Assembly: GCF_032854445.1 (NCBI RefSeq)
Contig: NC_088305.1
Coordinates: forward strand, 2,113,001-2,177,000
Reading direction: 5' to 3'
Length of the DNA stretch: 64,000 bases
Source of the DNA: Liolophura sinensis
Lineage: Eukaryota; Mollusca; Polyplacophora; Chitonida; Chitonidae
Shown: positions 12,006-21,459 of the stretch, piece after piece
How the letters are laid out: every line of letters starts with the position of its first letter
How positions within the stretch are numbered: the first letter of the stretch is position 1
Made by a program: the position numbers and the translations under genes
The notes under the pieces: generated by a model
Databases searched by the model: none
Told to the model about the DNA's origin: nothing
Seen by the model: the letters and a program-made list of their open reading frames with translations, nothing else

Positions 12006-12272
12006 CTGCTGACGCTCGAGGTATGACACAGGCACTGGCGAGTTAACCGTGGCCTGCCAGAAACTGAAAGTAGGCAGCACGATAGAGATTATTGGATAAC
12101 TGGATTTATTTATTTGATTGGAGTTTTAGATTATTAGTTACATGGTTACTCAGTGATAGGATACACAAATACATGAATATAGTGTCAATAATCCTCGGCC
12201 CAATATGAGGATTATGGACACCTTATATTTACGTACCCTATCACTGAGTCACTACGTAACAAATTTATCCTA

Positions 12273-12605
<333 letters not shown>

Positions 12606-12689
12606 TCACAGACTGTCATTTATTCATCTTATTTATGTCTGACACTGTACTCGTGAATGTTCCACTTCCATGACTGCAGAGTACCTGAC

Positions 12690-12845
12690 AAACGTCCAGA
12701 TTTATTTATTTTTTATTGTTGTTTAATTTATTTATTTATTTAATTCTTCTTCAATTTATTGATTTATTTAATTGTTCTTTATTTTATTTATTTACCTGAT
12801 TAGTGTTTAATTGATTTATTTATTTGATTGGCGTTTAATGTCATA
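12690..12845. repeat. TTTATTTA low-complexity tract
   Basis: Dense TTTA/TTTATT repeats shared with 26698-26840, at the right end of the segmental duplication. Confidence 0.85.
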
Positions 12846-12896
12846 CCCTTACTGGACAGTAGTAAGATTTATGGGTGGGTGTCCAGATTTAACCAT

Positions 12897-13265
12897 AATC
12901 CTTTGGGTACTTAACAATATTTTAGTCATATGACGAGGGAGTCCCTAGAGTTCATGTAGTCATGGAATCAAACCCGTGTTGAGATCATATCAAAGACCAA
13001 AACCGGTACTTGTTGGTGTCTCACTTGGCGCTGAGCGCAGAAAGGTAAGAGCAAGGAAACAGGACAGGTTGGCCAGGCGTCAGTATAATGTGACTGGGCA
13101 GGGTGTCATGTCTGGTGTCTTCGTCGATACTTCAGTGGCGGCAGCGCTTAGGCGAATGGACTCGCCCTGCCACAAGAAGACACAATATTTATATATATAC
13201 ATACATACACCTAATGACTTCTCGTCTTCACGACTGAAATATTGGTAAGTACGACGTTAATCCCC
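12897..13265 (+). mobile_element. Interspersed short element, near full length
   Basis: Runs from TTTTAGTCATATGACGAGGG through GGTGTCATGTCTGGTGTCTTCGTCGATACTTCAGTGGCGGC to GGTAAGTACGACGTTAATCCCCAAGC. The same central TGTC/GGTGTCTT and CACTGAAGTATCATG motif occurs inverted at 30440-30560 and is the seed of the 62-bp array at 42505-44805. An internal open frame (12976-13248) has no family match. Confidence 0.75.
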
Positions 13266-13289
13266 AAGCCTTCATTCATCCATTGGAAA

Positions 13290-14890
13290 AAAACCTTTTA
13301 TCGGAACCTTTTATTTCAGCTGTTCGTCTGAAGAAAACCTTACTTCATTTTGTCACCTTTCTTTTACTTCAAATGTAATGTTCGGCATACACGCGAGAGT
13401 TTAAGACACAACTCGACTCAACTTGGCCATCAGTGACTGGGATTAACTCCTTACGACCAGCTGAGTTGATTCGCTTCCTAAGCTCTTGTGTGTGAGGAGT
13501 TTTACACCTGCACAATGGAGGTTAGGTACCGTATTGTTCGAGTTAGAGATGGAAATGCATACACGTCGTCAACTGTCCAATATTCGTATTTTGGAGAAAT
13601 ATCAGCATGAACTGGAATACCCCAGTGACATTAGAACACATGCACTATGTTTTATGTCACGAGTTCGTGAGAAAAAATATAGGAGAGAGGCAATTTAACG
13701 CTGGACTAGCATTCGGTAAATCTACACACACAAGCTATATCTAGTTCACAGAACCGAATATGAAACAAGCTTTGTTAAGAAAAACACTACATTGTATATG
13801 TACATTATACATATATTGATGGCAGTTCACATTGTATGGCGTTGTCAAGTGATGCGCGCTGACGTAGCAAAACAATAAAGATCCACATAGACTGCGAGGC
13901 AATTAACATATCAGGTGACAGGCCCTTCGCTTCTCTGTTTGAAATTTCTATGCAGAATATTATGGGCGTGTAACTCAGACACACATGAGCTATATCTAGT
14001 TCACAGAACAAGCTGTCAAAAAAACCCTAAAAAACTCCGTACATCATACATATACTGACGACCGTTTACACTGTATGGCGTTGTCAAGTGACGCGTGCTG
14101 ACTTCGCACATCAGGTGATCGACACCATTGCGCCTGTTACGTAAGCGTATGTAGTTGTACAGAGGTCCACATAACTGTGTGCATTCTTAAACTACCGATC
14201 CATGTCTAAAAGCGTATTTTTTATTCTTTTTCAGTTATAGGCTAAGTATTATATGGAACTGATTAGGAGACCATGCATGCCTTTCGGGTTTTATTTAAGA
14301 GACCATCAAAAACATGCCAAATGATACCCTAAAAAAATCTGTAAAATTTAAAGGAAAGACTGTTGTCTGAAAGATGCCGGACTGTGTTCTGTTATTAAAA
14401 CATAACATTCTGTCCTATTCAACTAATATTCTGTTAGTCTAATAGAATATTTACGTTGGAGTGATAGAATATGTGTGTTATATTTAACAGAACTGTCCGC
14501 TGCAGTCTCGCCATTTACTGAAGTCTGACAATCATCGCTATATGAATATTTCGACTGTGGTCATTTAAACCTCAGTTTTAAAGTTTTAAATGTGGTCAGT
14601 TTTATGTGTGGAGGAAACCTGGGTACCAGATGTAATCCACCGACCTTTGGTAAGTTACTGACGAACTTTTCCACAAGCCATATACACACCGTATTGGGGG
14701 AAATATTTTTTGGCGGTATATTTTTTCATCCCATGAGGTGGCGTTAGTGTGAAGCAGGGCCTCAAGCCATTATTACGTCAAAAGTGGATTGTAGCGCACG
14801 TCTAAAGTGTTACAATGTATCAGTTTCTATTGTAACGTCGTACTGTCTGTTATGTGATGCCATCATGATGAGCTGAGAAGGGAACATTTT
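13290..14890. repeat. Repeat-rich region with copies at 18.6-20.6 kb
   Basis: Segments such as GACGCGTGCTGACTTCGCA, GAGACCATGCATGCCTTTC, TTATAGGCTAAGTATTATA and ATTGTAACGTCGTACTGTCTG recur directly at 19520-19850 and 20260-20600, and inverted at 18790-19150. No coding sequence is recognised here. The open frame at 13486-13698 has no family resemblance. Confidence 0.7.
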
Positions 14891-15485
14891 ATTACCCTTC
14901 GATTCCTTTTTATTACATACAACGCACTGCTTGGCTCTGTGCTAAGTGTATCTCAGTCGTTACATACCCCGATCACGAGACAGAAGCGTTTGACTTCTGG
15001 ACGGGTCTATTGTAGTTCTATGGGTGGATAGAGGTTGTTGTTTACATTGAATAAAGCAGACGACAAATATAAACAAAGAAACAAAATGGCGATTTTTTTC
15101 GGAGCGAACATTTATTTTAAAGGAGAAAAGTATCAAGTTACAGATGTTTTTAAGCCCATAGGGACGTTTGAATGTTACATATTCTATTACCTTTCGATTC
15201 CTTTTTATTACATACAACCCACTGTTTGGCAATATGCCAAGTGCACATTATCTGAGTCGTTAGATACCCCGATCACGAGACAGAAGCGTTTGACTTCTGG
15301 ACGGGTCTATTGTAGAAATATGGGTGGATAGAGGTTCTTGTTTACATTGAATAAAGCAGACGACAAATATAAACAAAGAAACAAAATGACTTTTTTTTCT
15401 GTCGGAGAGAACGTTTATTTTAAAGAAGAAAAGTATCAGGCTACAGATAATTTAAAGCCCATAGGGACGTTTGAATGCTACACAA
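14891..15485. repeat. Tandem duplication of a 295-bp block
   Basis: The block beginning ATTACC(C/T)TTCGATTCC occurs at 14891 and again at 15186. Both copies carry CGATCACGAGACAGAAGCG and a short open frame reading LNKADDKYKQRNKM and ending KPIGTFECY. Frame conservation between the copies is suggestive but they are recent duplicates. No family is recognised. Confidence 0.85.
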
Positions 15486-15560
15486 AAAAAGATAATAATT
15501 GTTTCACGAAATTTTTTTTTTTTTACATACTGACCTGATCATTCTTCCTGCGAGTATTTC

Positions 15561-15896
15561 TTTCAGCGGCCTCTCCTAAACGTCCGAGTTGACCACAAAC
15601 CATGGTATGGCAATCAACCAATGGGTCTAAAAAAGATCGGATACATGATGTCTGATATTTCCCGCGATGCAAAACTTAGCCGCCGGTACACGAATCACTG
15701 CGTCCGGGCTACGACAGCCACAGTCCTTGCTGATGTCGGTGTTTCTGTTATGTCTGTGACAGGCCCTCACAGTGAATCCAGTGTAGGGAGTTATGTCACC
15801 AAACCTTCCGTTTCAAAACGCCGTGAAATCAGCATTATCCTGCATGCTTCAAGTGTGTTATCAAAAAATGTTGAAAGTGAAAATGCCGTTGAGTGA
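15561..15896 (+). mobile_element. Crypton-like tyrosine recombinase C-terminal fragment
   Basis: The frame is open from 15561 and reads WYGNQPMGLKKIGYMMSDIS, then YTNHCVRATTATVL, VMSVTGPHSE and VGSYV. This matches the C-terminal half of eukaryotic tyrosine recombinases of the Crypton / DUF3504 type found in Cryptons and in Crypton-derived genes. The HxxR (NHCVR), second His region and Tyr (GSYV) are present. Normally a GH pair precedes the K/SE; here the motif is GPH, probably degenerate. The N-terminal half is missing and the frame ends about 35 residues after the Tyr. Likely a truncated, inactive copy. Confidence 0.7.
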
Positions 15897-15899
15897 AAA

Positions 15900-16626
15900 T
15901 ACTCCCATGTCAGTCACGCCACTCCCAGTGCAAATGCCCGACGCTGAGTCACGCCTCAAAGTTTTGGAGGGCTATGCATGAGTGTGACGCGTATATTTTA
16001 TGTAACTGGTACGGCGCACTGAGTGAAACATGTGTATGCGGCTGGTTTAATGTACATATAACTTTGTACTGATTGCGTCATTACAAATTTAAATTGTGAT
16101 AGCCACCCATTGTATTTCACAATACTATAAACGCAAATCATTTTTACCCTCATCATACCTTGAACGTATAAATTAAAATATATTTATTTGCTTACTTATA
16201 ATAAGCATAAACACACATCTATGATGTTATTGTTTTGTTATTTATCAACATGTTGAGAAATTAATATTGAAGTGAAAATGTGAACTGAAGTGTTCCATTA
16301 TTTCAACATTCGTTACCCGATGTTTATCAATTTGTTACAGAATGCAACACGACAGCAAAGCATTTACACAAGCAAACCAAATAAAATTCAGTATCAAACT
16401 ATTGTTAACCTAATTTTGTGTGTATCAGTTATTTTTTTTTTCGTTCGTAAGTCAAACTTTAATTACGTTTAAACAGTTGAACTCCCCATTTGTGTTGTCG
16501 TTTTGCTGATGCCAGAGGTTTCCAGCTCCTTTAGCTCTGTCAGACATCGATGTGGAAGAGTTTACAAATTTTAGGTCGAAGGCAAAGCCAATGTCTGTCA
16601 GAGGCCGGACGTTTGACAAAGAGGTC
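15900..16626. other. AT-rich flank, no gene seen
   Basis: Sequence after the recombinase fragment is AT-rich, with only short open frames. From about 16545 it enters a segment with inverted TGTGGAAGA / TCTTCCACA motifs, also present at 20690-20705. Confidence 0.5.
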
Positions 16627-16702
16627 CCCCTATGATGTTCAACAAACGAGCGTCTTCCACATCACTAATTAAGATGCTAAGGAATACGCAAATTCCTTAT
16701 CC

Positions 16703-16776
16703 AAGGCCGGATTTGAACCCGCACGTCATGTGTTGCACCGATTGAAAGCCAAGCGCCTTAACCACTAGACTACAGC
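16703..16776 (-). mobile_element. tRNA-derived SINE head (tRNA pseudogene-like)
   Basis: On the minus strand it reads CTGTAGTCTAGTGGTTAAGGCG (box A-like), an anticodon-arm-sized stretch, a longer variable region and CGGGTTCAAATCCGGCC (box B-like). The acceptor ends do not pair well and the same head with flanks recurs at 20743-20816. This is a SINE or tRNA pseudogene rather than a working tRNA. Confidence 0.7.
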
Positions 16777-16873
16777 AAACTTTATTAGCGGAGGGTTTAG
16801 AACAGTCAAAATTTTGAAATGCTGTTTTAGAGCTAAAACCGTATATTTAGACACTATAAATCAAAACCTGATC

Positions 16874-16883
16874 AAAAGAGAAA
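16874..16883. promoter_or_regulatory. IRF/ISRE-like AAAAGAGAAA motif upstream of ISG12 exon
   Basis: AAAAGAGAAA resembles the GAAANNGAAA binding core of interferon regulatory factors with one mismatch. It lies 197 bp before the ATG at 17071, exactly the same offset as the copy at 20915-20924 before the ATG at 21112. The two upstream regions are recent duplicates, so conservation is weak evidence. Confidence 0.25.
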
Positions 16884-17010
16884 TGTGTCCAAATTTCAGC
16901 GCTTAGCACCAAAAACTAAGCACTGTGACAAGGTTTTATATATTGATTTAATTCAGGTATTGTAACCTGATCAACCTGATCATGCTTTTTTTGCTGAATT
17001 ACAGCCATAT

Positions 17011-17025
17011 AATATTTAAATCGTT
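17011..17025 (+). promoter_or_regulatory. TATA-like box upstream of ISG12-type exon 1
   Basis: ATATAATATTTAAA lies about 50-60 bp before the ATG. The same element precedes the exons at 21112 (plus) and 18560 (minus). Position and sequence fit a TATA element; this is inference without transcript data. Confidence 0.35.
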
Positions 17026-17070
17026 AGACTTGCAGTGTCGATTCCGCTAGCAGAGACCACTGAATTCAAG

Positions 17071-17149
17071 ATGGGAGAGTCCAAGAAGGTGACATCTGTG
17101 CCTTTGGTGTTTCTGTTCCCGTGTCCTCAAAGCACCTGGGCAGATCATG
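17071..17149 (+). CDS. ISG12-like signal-peptide exon, orphan copy
   Basis: The 79-bp exon begins ATGGGAGAGTCC and encodes MGESKKVTSVPLVFLFPCPQ, ending with a split Gly codon at the GTAGGTGTATG donor. It is a typical short signal peptide, but prolines now interrupt the hydrophobic core (SVPLVFLFPCP), which should weaken it. The intron start is followed within 700 bp by opposite-strand sequence. The next plus-strand membrane exon is 6 kb away (23381) and is broken. Probably a non-functional fragment. Confidence 0.5.
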
Positions 17150-17514
17150 GTAGGTGTATGATGACAAATAATCCTGGTTCTTTGGCTCACTGCAATTATC
17201 TCTCATGCAATTTACACCATCACAATATGTTTGATGTTTAGGAATGAAGGTTTTCAGGCATCCAGGTAAGTAAACTATAAAAAATAACACTATAAAACTC
17301 TTCTTCTGGACAATGTATAATATTTACTGACGTTGCGGCGACAACTGGACCTGGTATATAGTGACAGAATTTGAATATAGTACAGTTTTACACGAGTGAA
17401 CAAATTTTACCATGTTGAGGTACATTTACACGAGCTAATTAACATTTTTTCGATACTATGTCCCAGATGTGATAAGTTAAACCTGGGTCCTCCATTGCAG
17501 TTTAGGGTGGGATT

Positions 17515-17738
17515 TTAAACCTTGACGAAAATGGCTTCCTTAACCCTTCTCTCAAACCAGTGGGGCTCCTTAGATAAAATATTTACGTTATACCCATTAA
17601 AACTGTGACCTGAATTACATATATGTTGGAAGGCAGCAGAATCAAAGCCACTAGGTGCCGGTGTTTGATGTTGTTTAACACGGTTACTTAGTAGCTGTTG
17701 TGTTTCACCAATATATGAGTCCCTGCATGTATCTGTTA
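17515..17738 (-). mobile_element. GIY-YIG endonuclease fragment (Penelope-like element)
   Basis: On the minus strand the frame reads CRDSYIGETQQLLSNRVKQH, then FQHICNSGHSF and EPHWFERRVKEAIFV. This is the pattern of GIY-YIG endonuclease domains carried by Penelope-like retroelements. The YIG half, the conserved Arg region (SNR) and the Glu of RRVKEA are visible. The upstream GIY half is missing; the frame instead continues into an unrelated segment (17739-17844) that also occurs alone at 19786-19968. A 5'-truncated insertion next to the intact ISG12-like gene. Confidence 0.7.
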
Positions 17739-17850
17739 CAATGGCAGAATACATTCTAGCATCATTCAGAGTGTATATTTGTGTGGTGCAAAATGTTGTG
17801 GTGTATACTTGTATGTCTGGCAACAACATATTGATGTCTAGCATCTAAAA

Positions 17851-18560
17851 TCAGTCTGAGTCATCCGATGCTTTCTTGGCGGCGCCAGCAACTGCACCTA
17901 AGACGACGGCGCTTGTTGTGACTCCAACAGCCCCTACAGATTGTGCCGTAGCGAACAAACTCCCGGCTGTCACCGTACCTCCGTACACGCTGGACTGGAT
18001 AGCAGCTGCGACGGATCCAGCGGCAACTCCACCGGTGGTAAAACCAAGCGCACCGAGTGCCAGGGGAGCTGCAGCTACAGACACACCTCCTATAGCAGCG
18101 CCCTTCAAAATGTCCCAACCTGAAGACAATGTTTCATAGGGGCAATTTAAAAGCATAAAGTCAGGAAGGTGTTTATTCATTCGCGCATGTTTACTGAAAA
18201 CTTGATTACTTGAAAGAAGCGCCAAATTAGAACTCCGTCACATTTCACGTTTTAATGAGAACCATGGAAGCAGAGCAATAGTGTGTGCCTGGGTTTTGCT
18301 TTTGCTATTAGAGCTGGATAAAGCTTGAGGAGGCTCTAACACATCACACTGATATCAGACCTACATGTACAGTACTTCTTTCTTCCTCATGAGTAACAAA
18401 TATCAAACATATTGTGATGGTGTAAATTGCATGAGAGATAATTGGAGTGAGCCAATATACCAGGAATATTTATACACCTACCATCGACTGCCGAGGTGCC
18501 TTGAGGACACACGAACAGAAACACCAAAAGCACAGCTGTAACCTTCTTGGACTCTCCCAT
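17851..18560 (-). CDS. IFI6/IFI27 (ISG12)-like small membrane protein, complete two-exon gene
   Basis: Exon 1 is 18560-18482 and encodes MGESKKVTAVLLVFLFVCPQ... with a clear signal peptide and likely cleavage near GTSA. A GTAGGTGTA donor splits a Gly codon. Exon 2 is 18119-17851, with a CAG acceptor, and continues WDILKGAAIGG through the Gly/Ala-rich Ifi-6-16 domain (ALGFTTGGVAAGSVAAAIQS, AGSLFATAQSVGAVGV, AVVLGAVAGAAKKA) to DDSD and a stop. Total 115 aa, normal for the family. Known relatives in vertebrates are interferon-induced membrane proteins of mitochondria or ER that influence apoptosis; an immune role here is inference. The intron is only 362 bp and lacks the minisatellites seen in copies A and B. 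A TATA-like element precedes the ATG. This is the only copy in the window with every part intact. Confidence 0.82.
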
Positions 18561-18639
18561 CTTGAATTCAGTGGTCTCTGCTTGGGGAATCGACACTGCA
18601 AGTCTAACGATTTAAATATTATATGGCTGTAATTCAGCA

Positions 18640-19310
18640 ACAAAAGCATGATCAGGTTGATCAGGTTACAATACCTGAATTGTCAAACTTTGATCAATGG
18701 CGAGACCGCTCTCACAATAGATATCAATGTTCTTACCAGACATACAAACATACACCACACCATTATACACCACAAAAACATACACTCAAAAAGCTAATCT
18801 GTTAATTTTAACAGAAAGTCTTTTGTCTGAATGATGCTAAAATGTATTCTGCTATTCTAACAGATAGATCTGTTTACAATAACACATATATTCTATTAAT
18901 CCAACGTAAATATTCTATTAGACTAACAGGATTTTATGTTGAATATGACGGAATATTATGTTTCATTAACAGAATACATTCCAGCATCACTCAGACAACT
19001 GACTTTCCTTTAAATTTAACAGTTTTTTTAACAATTTTTAGTGTATCATTTTGGCATGTTTTTGATGATCTCTTAAATGAAACCCGAAAGGCATGCATGG
19101 TCTACTAATTAGTTGCTTATAATACTTAGCCTATAACTGATATGGATCGGTAGTTTAAGAATGCTTACCTGTTGTTCAATGCGCTACAAGCTAGAGAATG
19201 ACACAAAGTCATGTGGGCCTCTGTATAAATTCTGAGATCTAACTACCTACGTCTAAGTAACAAATGCAACTTTATCTATTACCTGATCTGCGTGCGTCAC
19301 GTCATACAGT
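18640..19310. repeat. Inverted copy of the 13.9-14.5 / 19.5-19.85 kb repeat
   Basis: Reads as the reverse complement of 19520-19850 and of about 14040-14480: GGCATGCATGGTCT, TATAATACTTAGCCTATAA and TTTTTGATGATCTCTTAAAT are reversed landmarks. With 19520-19850 it forms a large imperfect inverted repeat around 19.3 kb. Confidence 0.75.
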
Positions 19311-19311
19311 G

Positions 19312-19360
19312 TGAATGGCAGTGAGCCAATATACCAGGAATGTTGGCTCACTGCCATTCA
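19312..19360. repeat. Perfect hairpin palindrome, 17-bp arms
   Basis: TGAATGGCAGTGAGCCA (19312-19328) is the exact reverse complement of TGGCTCACTGCCATTCA (19344-19360), with a 15-nt loop. It sits at the centre of the large inverted duplication and contains the GTGAGCCAATAT motif of the ISG12 intron. Confidence 0.95.
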
Positions 19361-19378
19361 TTGTTATTATGCACCTAC

Positions 19379-19457
19379 CATTGGGTTTACAGTTGCCTTG
19401 ACGAGACACAAACATAAACACCAAAAGCACAGCTGTCACCTTCTTGGACCCTTCCAT
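19379..19457 (-). pseudogene. ISG12-like signal-peptide exon, second minus-strand copy
   Basis: A 79-bp exon on the minus strand starts at 19457, reads MEGSKKVTAVLLVFMFVSRQ and ends in a split Gly codon at a GTAGGTGC donor. The open frame and donor are intact. The promoter region is cut off at about 19470 by a LINE-like segment, and no matching membrane exon follows in this orientation before the complete gene's own exon 1. Probably a fragment; an alternative first exon of the gene at 17851-18560 is possible. Confidence 0.5.
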
Positions 19458-19469
19458 CTTGAATTCGCT

Positions 19470-19520
19470 GTGTAACTCTTGCTGCCCTGTTCTGCAGCTT
19501 TTGTGGTTTGCTTTTTATTT
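19470..19520 (-). mobile_element. Short LINE fragment
   Basis: CTTGCTGCCCTGTTCTGCAGC and TTTTGTGGTTTGC match, in the same orientation, the LINE fragments at about 9690-9720 and 23750-23780. It truncates the neighbouring ISG12-like exon's promoter. Confidence 0.5.
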
Positions 19521-19974
19521 TATTGATGACCATTCACACTGTATGACGTGACGCGTGCTGACTTCGCATATCAGGTGATCGACACCACTTGTACCTGTGA
19601 CGAAGGCATATGTAGTTGTACAGAGGTCAACATGACTTTGTGTCATTCTGTAGTTTGTTGCGCAATTTTCAAGTATTCTTAAACTATCGATCGAAATTTA
19701 GAAGCGTATTTTTATTCCTTTTTAGTTATAGGCTAAGTATTATAAGGAACCTATTAGGAGACCATGCATGCCTTTCTGGTTTTATTTAAGAGATCATCAA
19801 AAACATGCCAAAATGATACACTAAAAACTTAATGTGTAAAATCTGTAAAACAGAACTATCTGTTACAATGGCAGAATACATTCTAGCATCATTCAGAGTG
19901 TATATTTGTGTGGTGCAAAATGTTGTGGTGTATACTTGTATGTCTGGCAACAACATACTGATGTCCATTGTGAG

Positions 19975-20227
19975 AGGGGCCTCCGTGGCTCAATCGGTTA
20001 ACGGGGTGACCCAGAAGCCTCTCACCAATGCGGTCGCTGTGAGTTCAAGACCAGCTCATGCTGGCTTCCTCTCCGGCCGTACGTGGGAAGGTCTGCCAGC
20101 AACCTGCGGATGGTCGTGGGTTTCCCCCGGGCTCTGCCCGGTTTCCACCCACCATAATGCTGGCTGCCGTCGTATAAGTGAAATATTCTTGAGTACGGCG
20201 TAAAAACACCAATCCAAAAAAAAAAAT
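19975..20227 (+). mobile_element. tRNA-headed SINE, near full length
   Basis: Begins GGGGCCTCCGTGGCTCAATCG (box A-like), then GTTCAAGACCAGC (box B-like), the GGTCGTGGGTTTCCCCCGGGC core, TGAAATATTCTTGAGTACGG and a poly(A) end. Family consensus is visible by comparison with 50288-50556 and 63630-63895. Confidence 0.88.
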
Positions 20228-20259
20228 CTATTGTGAGAGCGGTCTCGCAATTGATCGAA

Positions 20260-20735
20260 GTCTGACAATCATCGCTATATAAATATTAGACTGTGGCCAT
20301 TTAAACCTTAGTTTTAAAATTTTAAAGGTTGTCAGTTTTATGTGTGGAGGAAACCTGAGTACCAGATGTAATCCACCGACCTTTGGTAAGTTACTGACGA
20401 ACTTTTGCACAAGCCGCGTACACACCGTATTGGTGGAAGCCAATAGGAAAGCGGTATATTTTGTCATCCCGTGATGTGGCGCTAGTGTGAAAATTGATCT
20501 CAAGCCCTTGTTACGTGGATTGTAGCGCAAGTCTACAGTGTTATCGGTTTCTATTGTAACGTCGTACTGTCTGTTATGTGATGCCATCACGATGGGCTGG
20601 GAAAGGAACATTAAACCTCAACAAAATAACGCCAACGTCCTGCTGCCGGGCTTTTGAGAGACAGGTCCCCAATAGTGTTCAACAAACGAGCGTCTTCCAC
20701 ATCACCAATTAAGGTGCTAAATAATATGCAAATTC
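20260..20735. repeat. Second copy of the 14.5-14.9 kb dispersed segment
   Basis: Matches 14525-14880 closely (GAAGTCTGACAATCATCGC, CAGATGTAATCCACCGACC, ATTGTAACGTCGTACTGTC). The minus-strand open frame 20228-20611 is a by-product with no family match. Confidence 0.75.
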
Positions 20736-20742
20736 CTTGTCC

Positions 20743-20816
20743 AAGGCCGAGTTTGAACCCGCACTTCATGTGTTCCAGCGGTTGAAAGACAAACGCCTTA
20801 ACCACTAGACCACAGC
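20743..20816 (-). mobile_element. tRNA-derived SINE head, second copy
   Basis: Same structure as 16703-16776: minus-strand TGTGGTCTAGTGGTTAAGGCG and GCGGGTTCAAACTCGGCC, again directly upstream of an ISG12-like promoter and exon 1. The head, promoter and exon were copied as one block. Confidence 0.7.
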
Positions 20817-20914
20817 AAACTTTATTAGCCGAAGGTTTAGAATAGTCAAAATTTTGAAATGCTGTTTTAGCGCTAAGGCCCTATATTTAAACACTAGAAA
20901 TCAAAAAACTGATC

Positions 20915-20924
20915 AAAAGAGAAA
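20915..20924. promoter_or_regulatory. IRF/ISRE-like AAAAGAGAAA motif, copy B
   Basis: Same motif and same 197-bp distance to the ATG (21112) as at 16874-16883. One mismatch to the GAAANNGAAA core. Confidence 0.25.
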
Positions 20925-21111
20925 TGTGTCCAAATTTCAGCGCCTAGCACCAAAAACTAAGCACTGTGACAAGGTTTTATATATTGATTTAATTCAGGTA
21001 TTGTAACCTGATCAACCTGATCATGCTTTTGTTGCTGAATTACAGCCATATAATATTTAAATCGTTAGACTTGCAGTGTCGATTCCGCAAGCAGAGACCA
21101 CTGAATTCAAG

Positions 21112-21190
21112 ATGAAAGGGTCCAAGAAGGTTACAGCTGTGCTTTTGGTGTTTCTGTTCGTGTGTGCTCAAGGCACCTGTAAACCCAGTG
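21112..21190 (+). pseudogene. ISG12-like signal-peptide exon, copy B
   Basis: An intact 79-bp exon begins ATGAAAGGGTCC and encodes MKGSKKVTAVLLVFLFVCAQ..., ending in a split Gly codon at GTAGGTGCATG. Promoter-proximal sequence and the TATA-like box are present. Its partner exon at 23381 has lost the acceptor and has an in-frame stop, so the gene as a whole looks inactivated even though exon 1 could still be transcribed. Reading through the donor stays open for about 55 codons. Confidence 0.6.
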
Positions 21191-21301
21191 GTAGGTGCAT
21201 GATGACAAATATTCCTGGTATATTGGCTCACTGCAATTATCTCTCATGCAGTTTACACCATCACAATATGTTTGACATGTGTTATTCATGTAGGGACAGG
21301 T

Positions 21302-21410
21302 GGGTCTGTTCGTGTGTGCTCAAGGCACCTGTAAACCCAGTGGTAGATGCATGATGACATGACGACATATTCCTGGTATATTGGCTCACTGCAGTTATCT
21401 CTCATGCAGT
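21302..21410 (+). repeat. Partial tandem copy of ISG12 exon-1 tail plus donor
   Basis: GTCTGTTCGTGTGTGCTCAAGG... and AAACCCAGTGGTAGATGCATG repeat the end of exon 1 and the start of its intron about 145 bp downstream of the original. Its left edge (GTCTGTTCG) is the same point where copy A of the large duplication begins, suggesting that this partial copy seeded that boundary. Confidence 0.7.
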
Positions 21411-21459
21411 TTACACCACCATAATATGTTTAACGTGTGTTATTAATGTAGGGACATGT

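Noticed and set aside
14960-15538. Two related open frames (LNKADDKYKQRNKM...) as a gene pair
   Set aside because: They are the two halves of a recent 295-bp tandem duplication; conservation of frame cannot be separated from recency, and no family is recognised.
16703-16776. Functional tRNA gene on the minus strand
   Set aside because: Box A and B are present but the acceptor ends do not pair, and the same head with flanks is duplicated at 20743-20816; it is a SINE head or tRNA pseudogene.
17851-18225. A single-exon 124-codon reading of the ISG12-like exon starting upstream at 18225
   Set aside because: It would use intron sequence before a clear CAG acceptor at 18120-18122 and would bypass the well-formed signal-peptide exon at 18560-18482.
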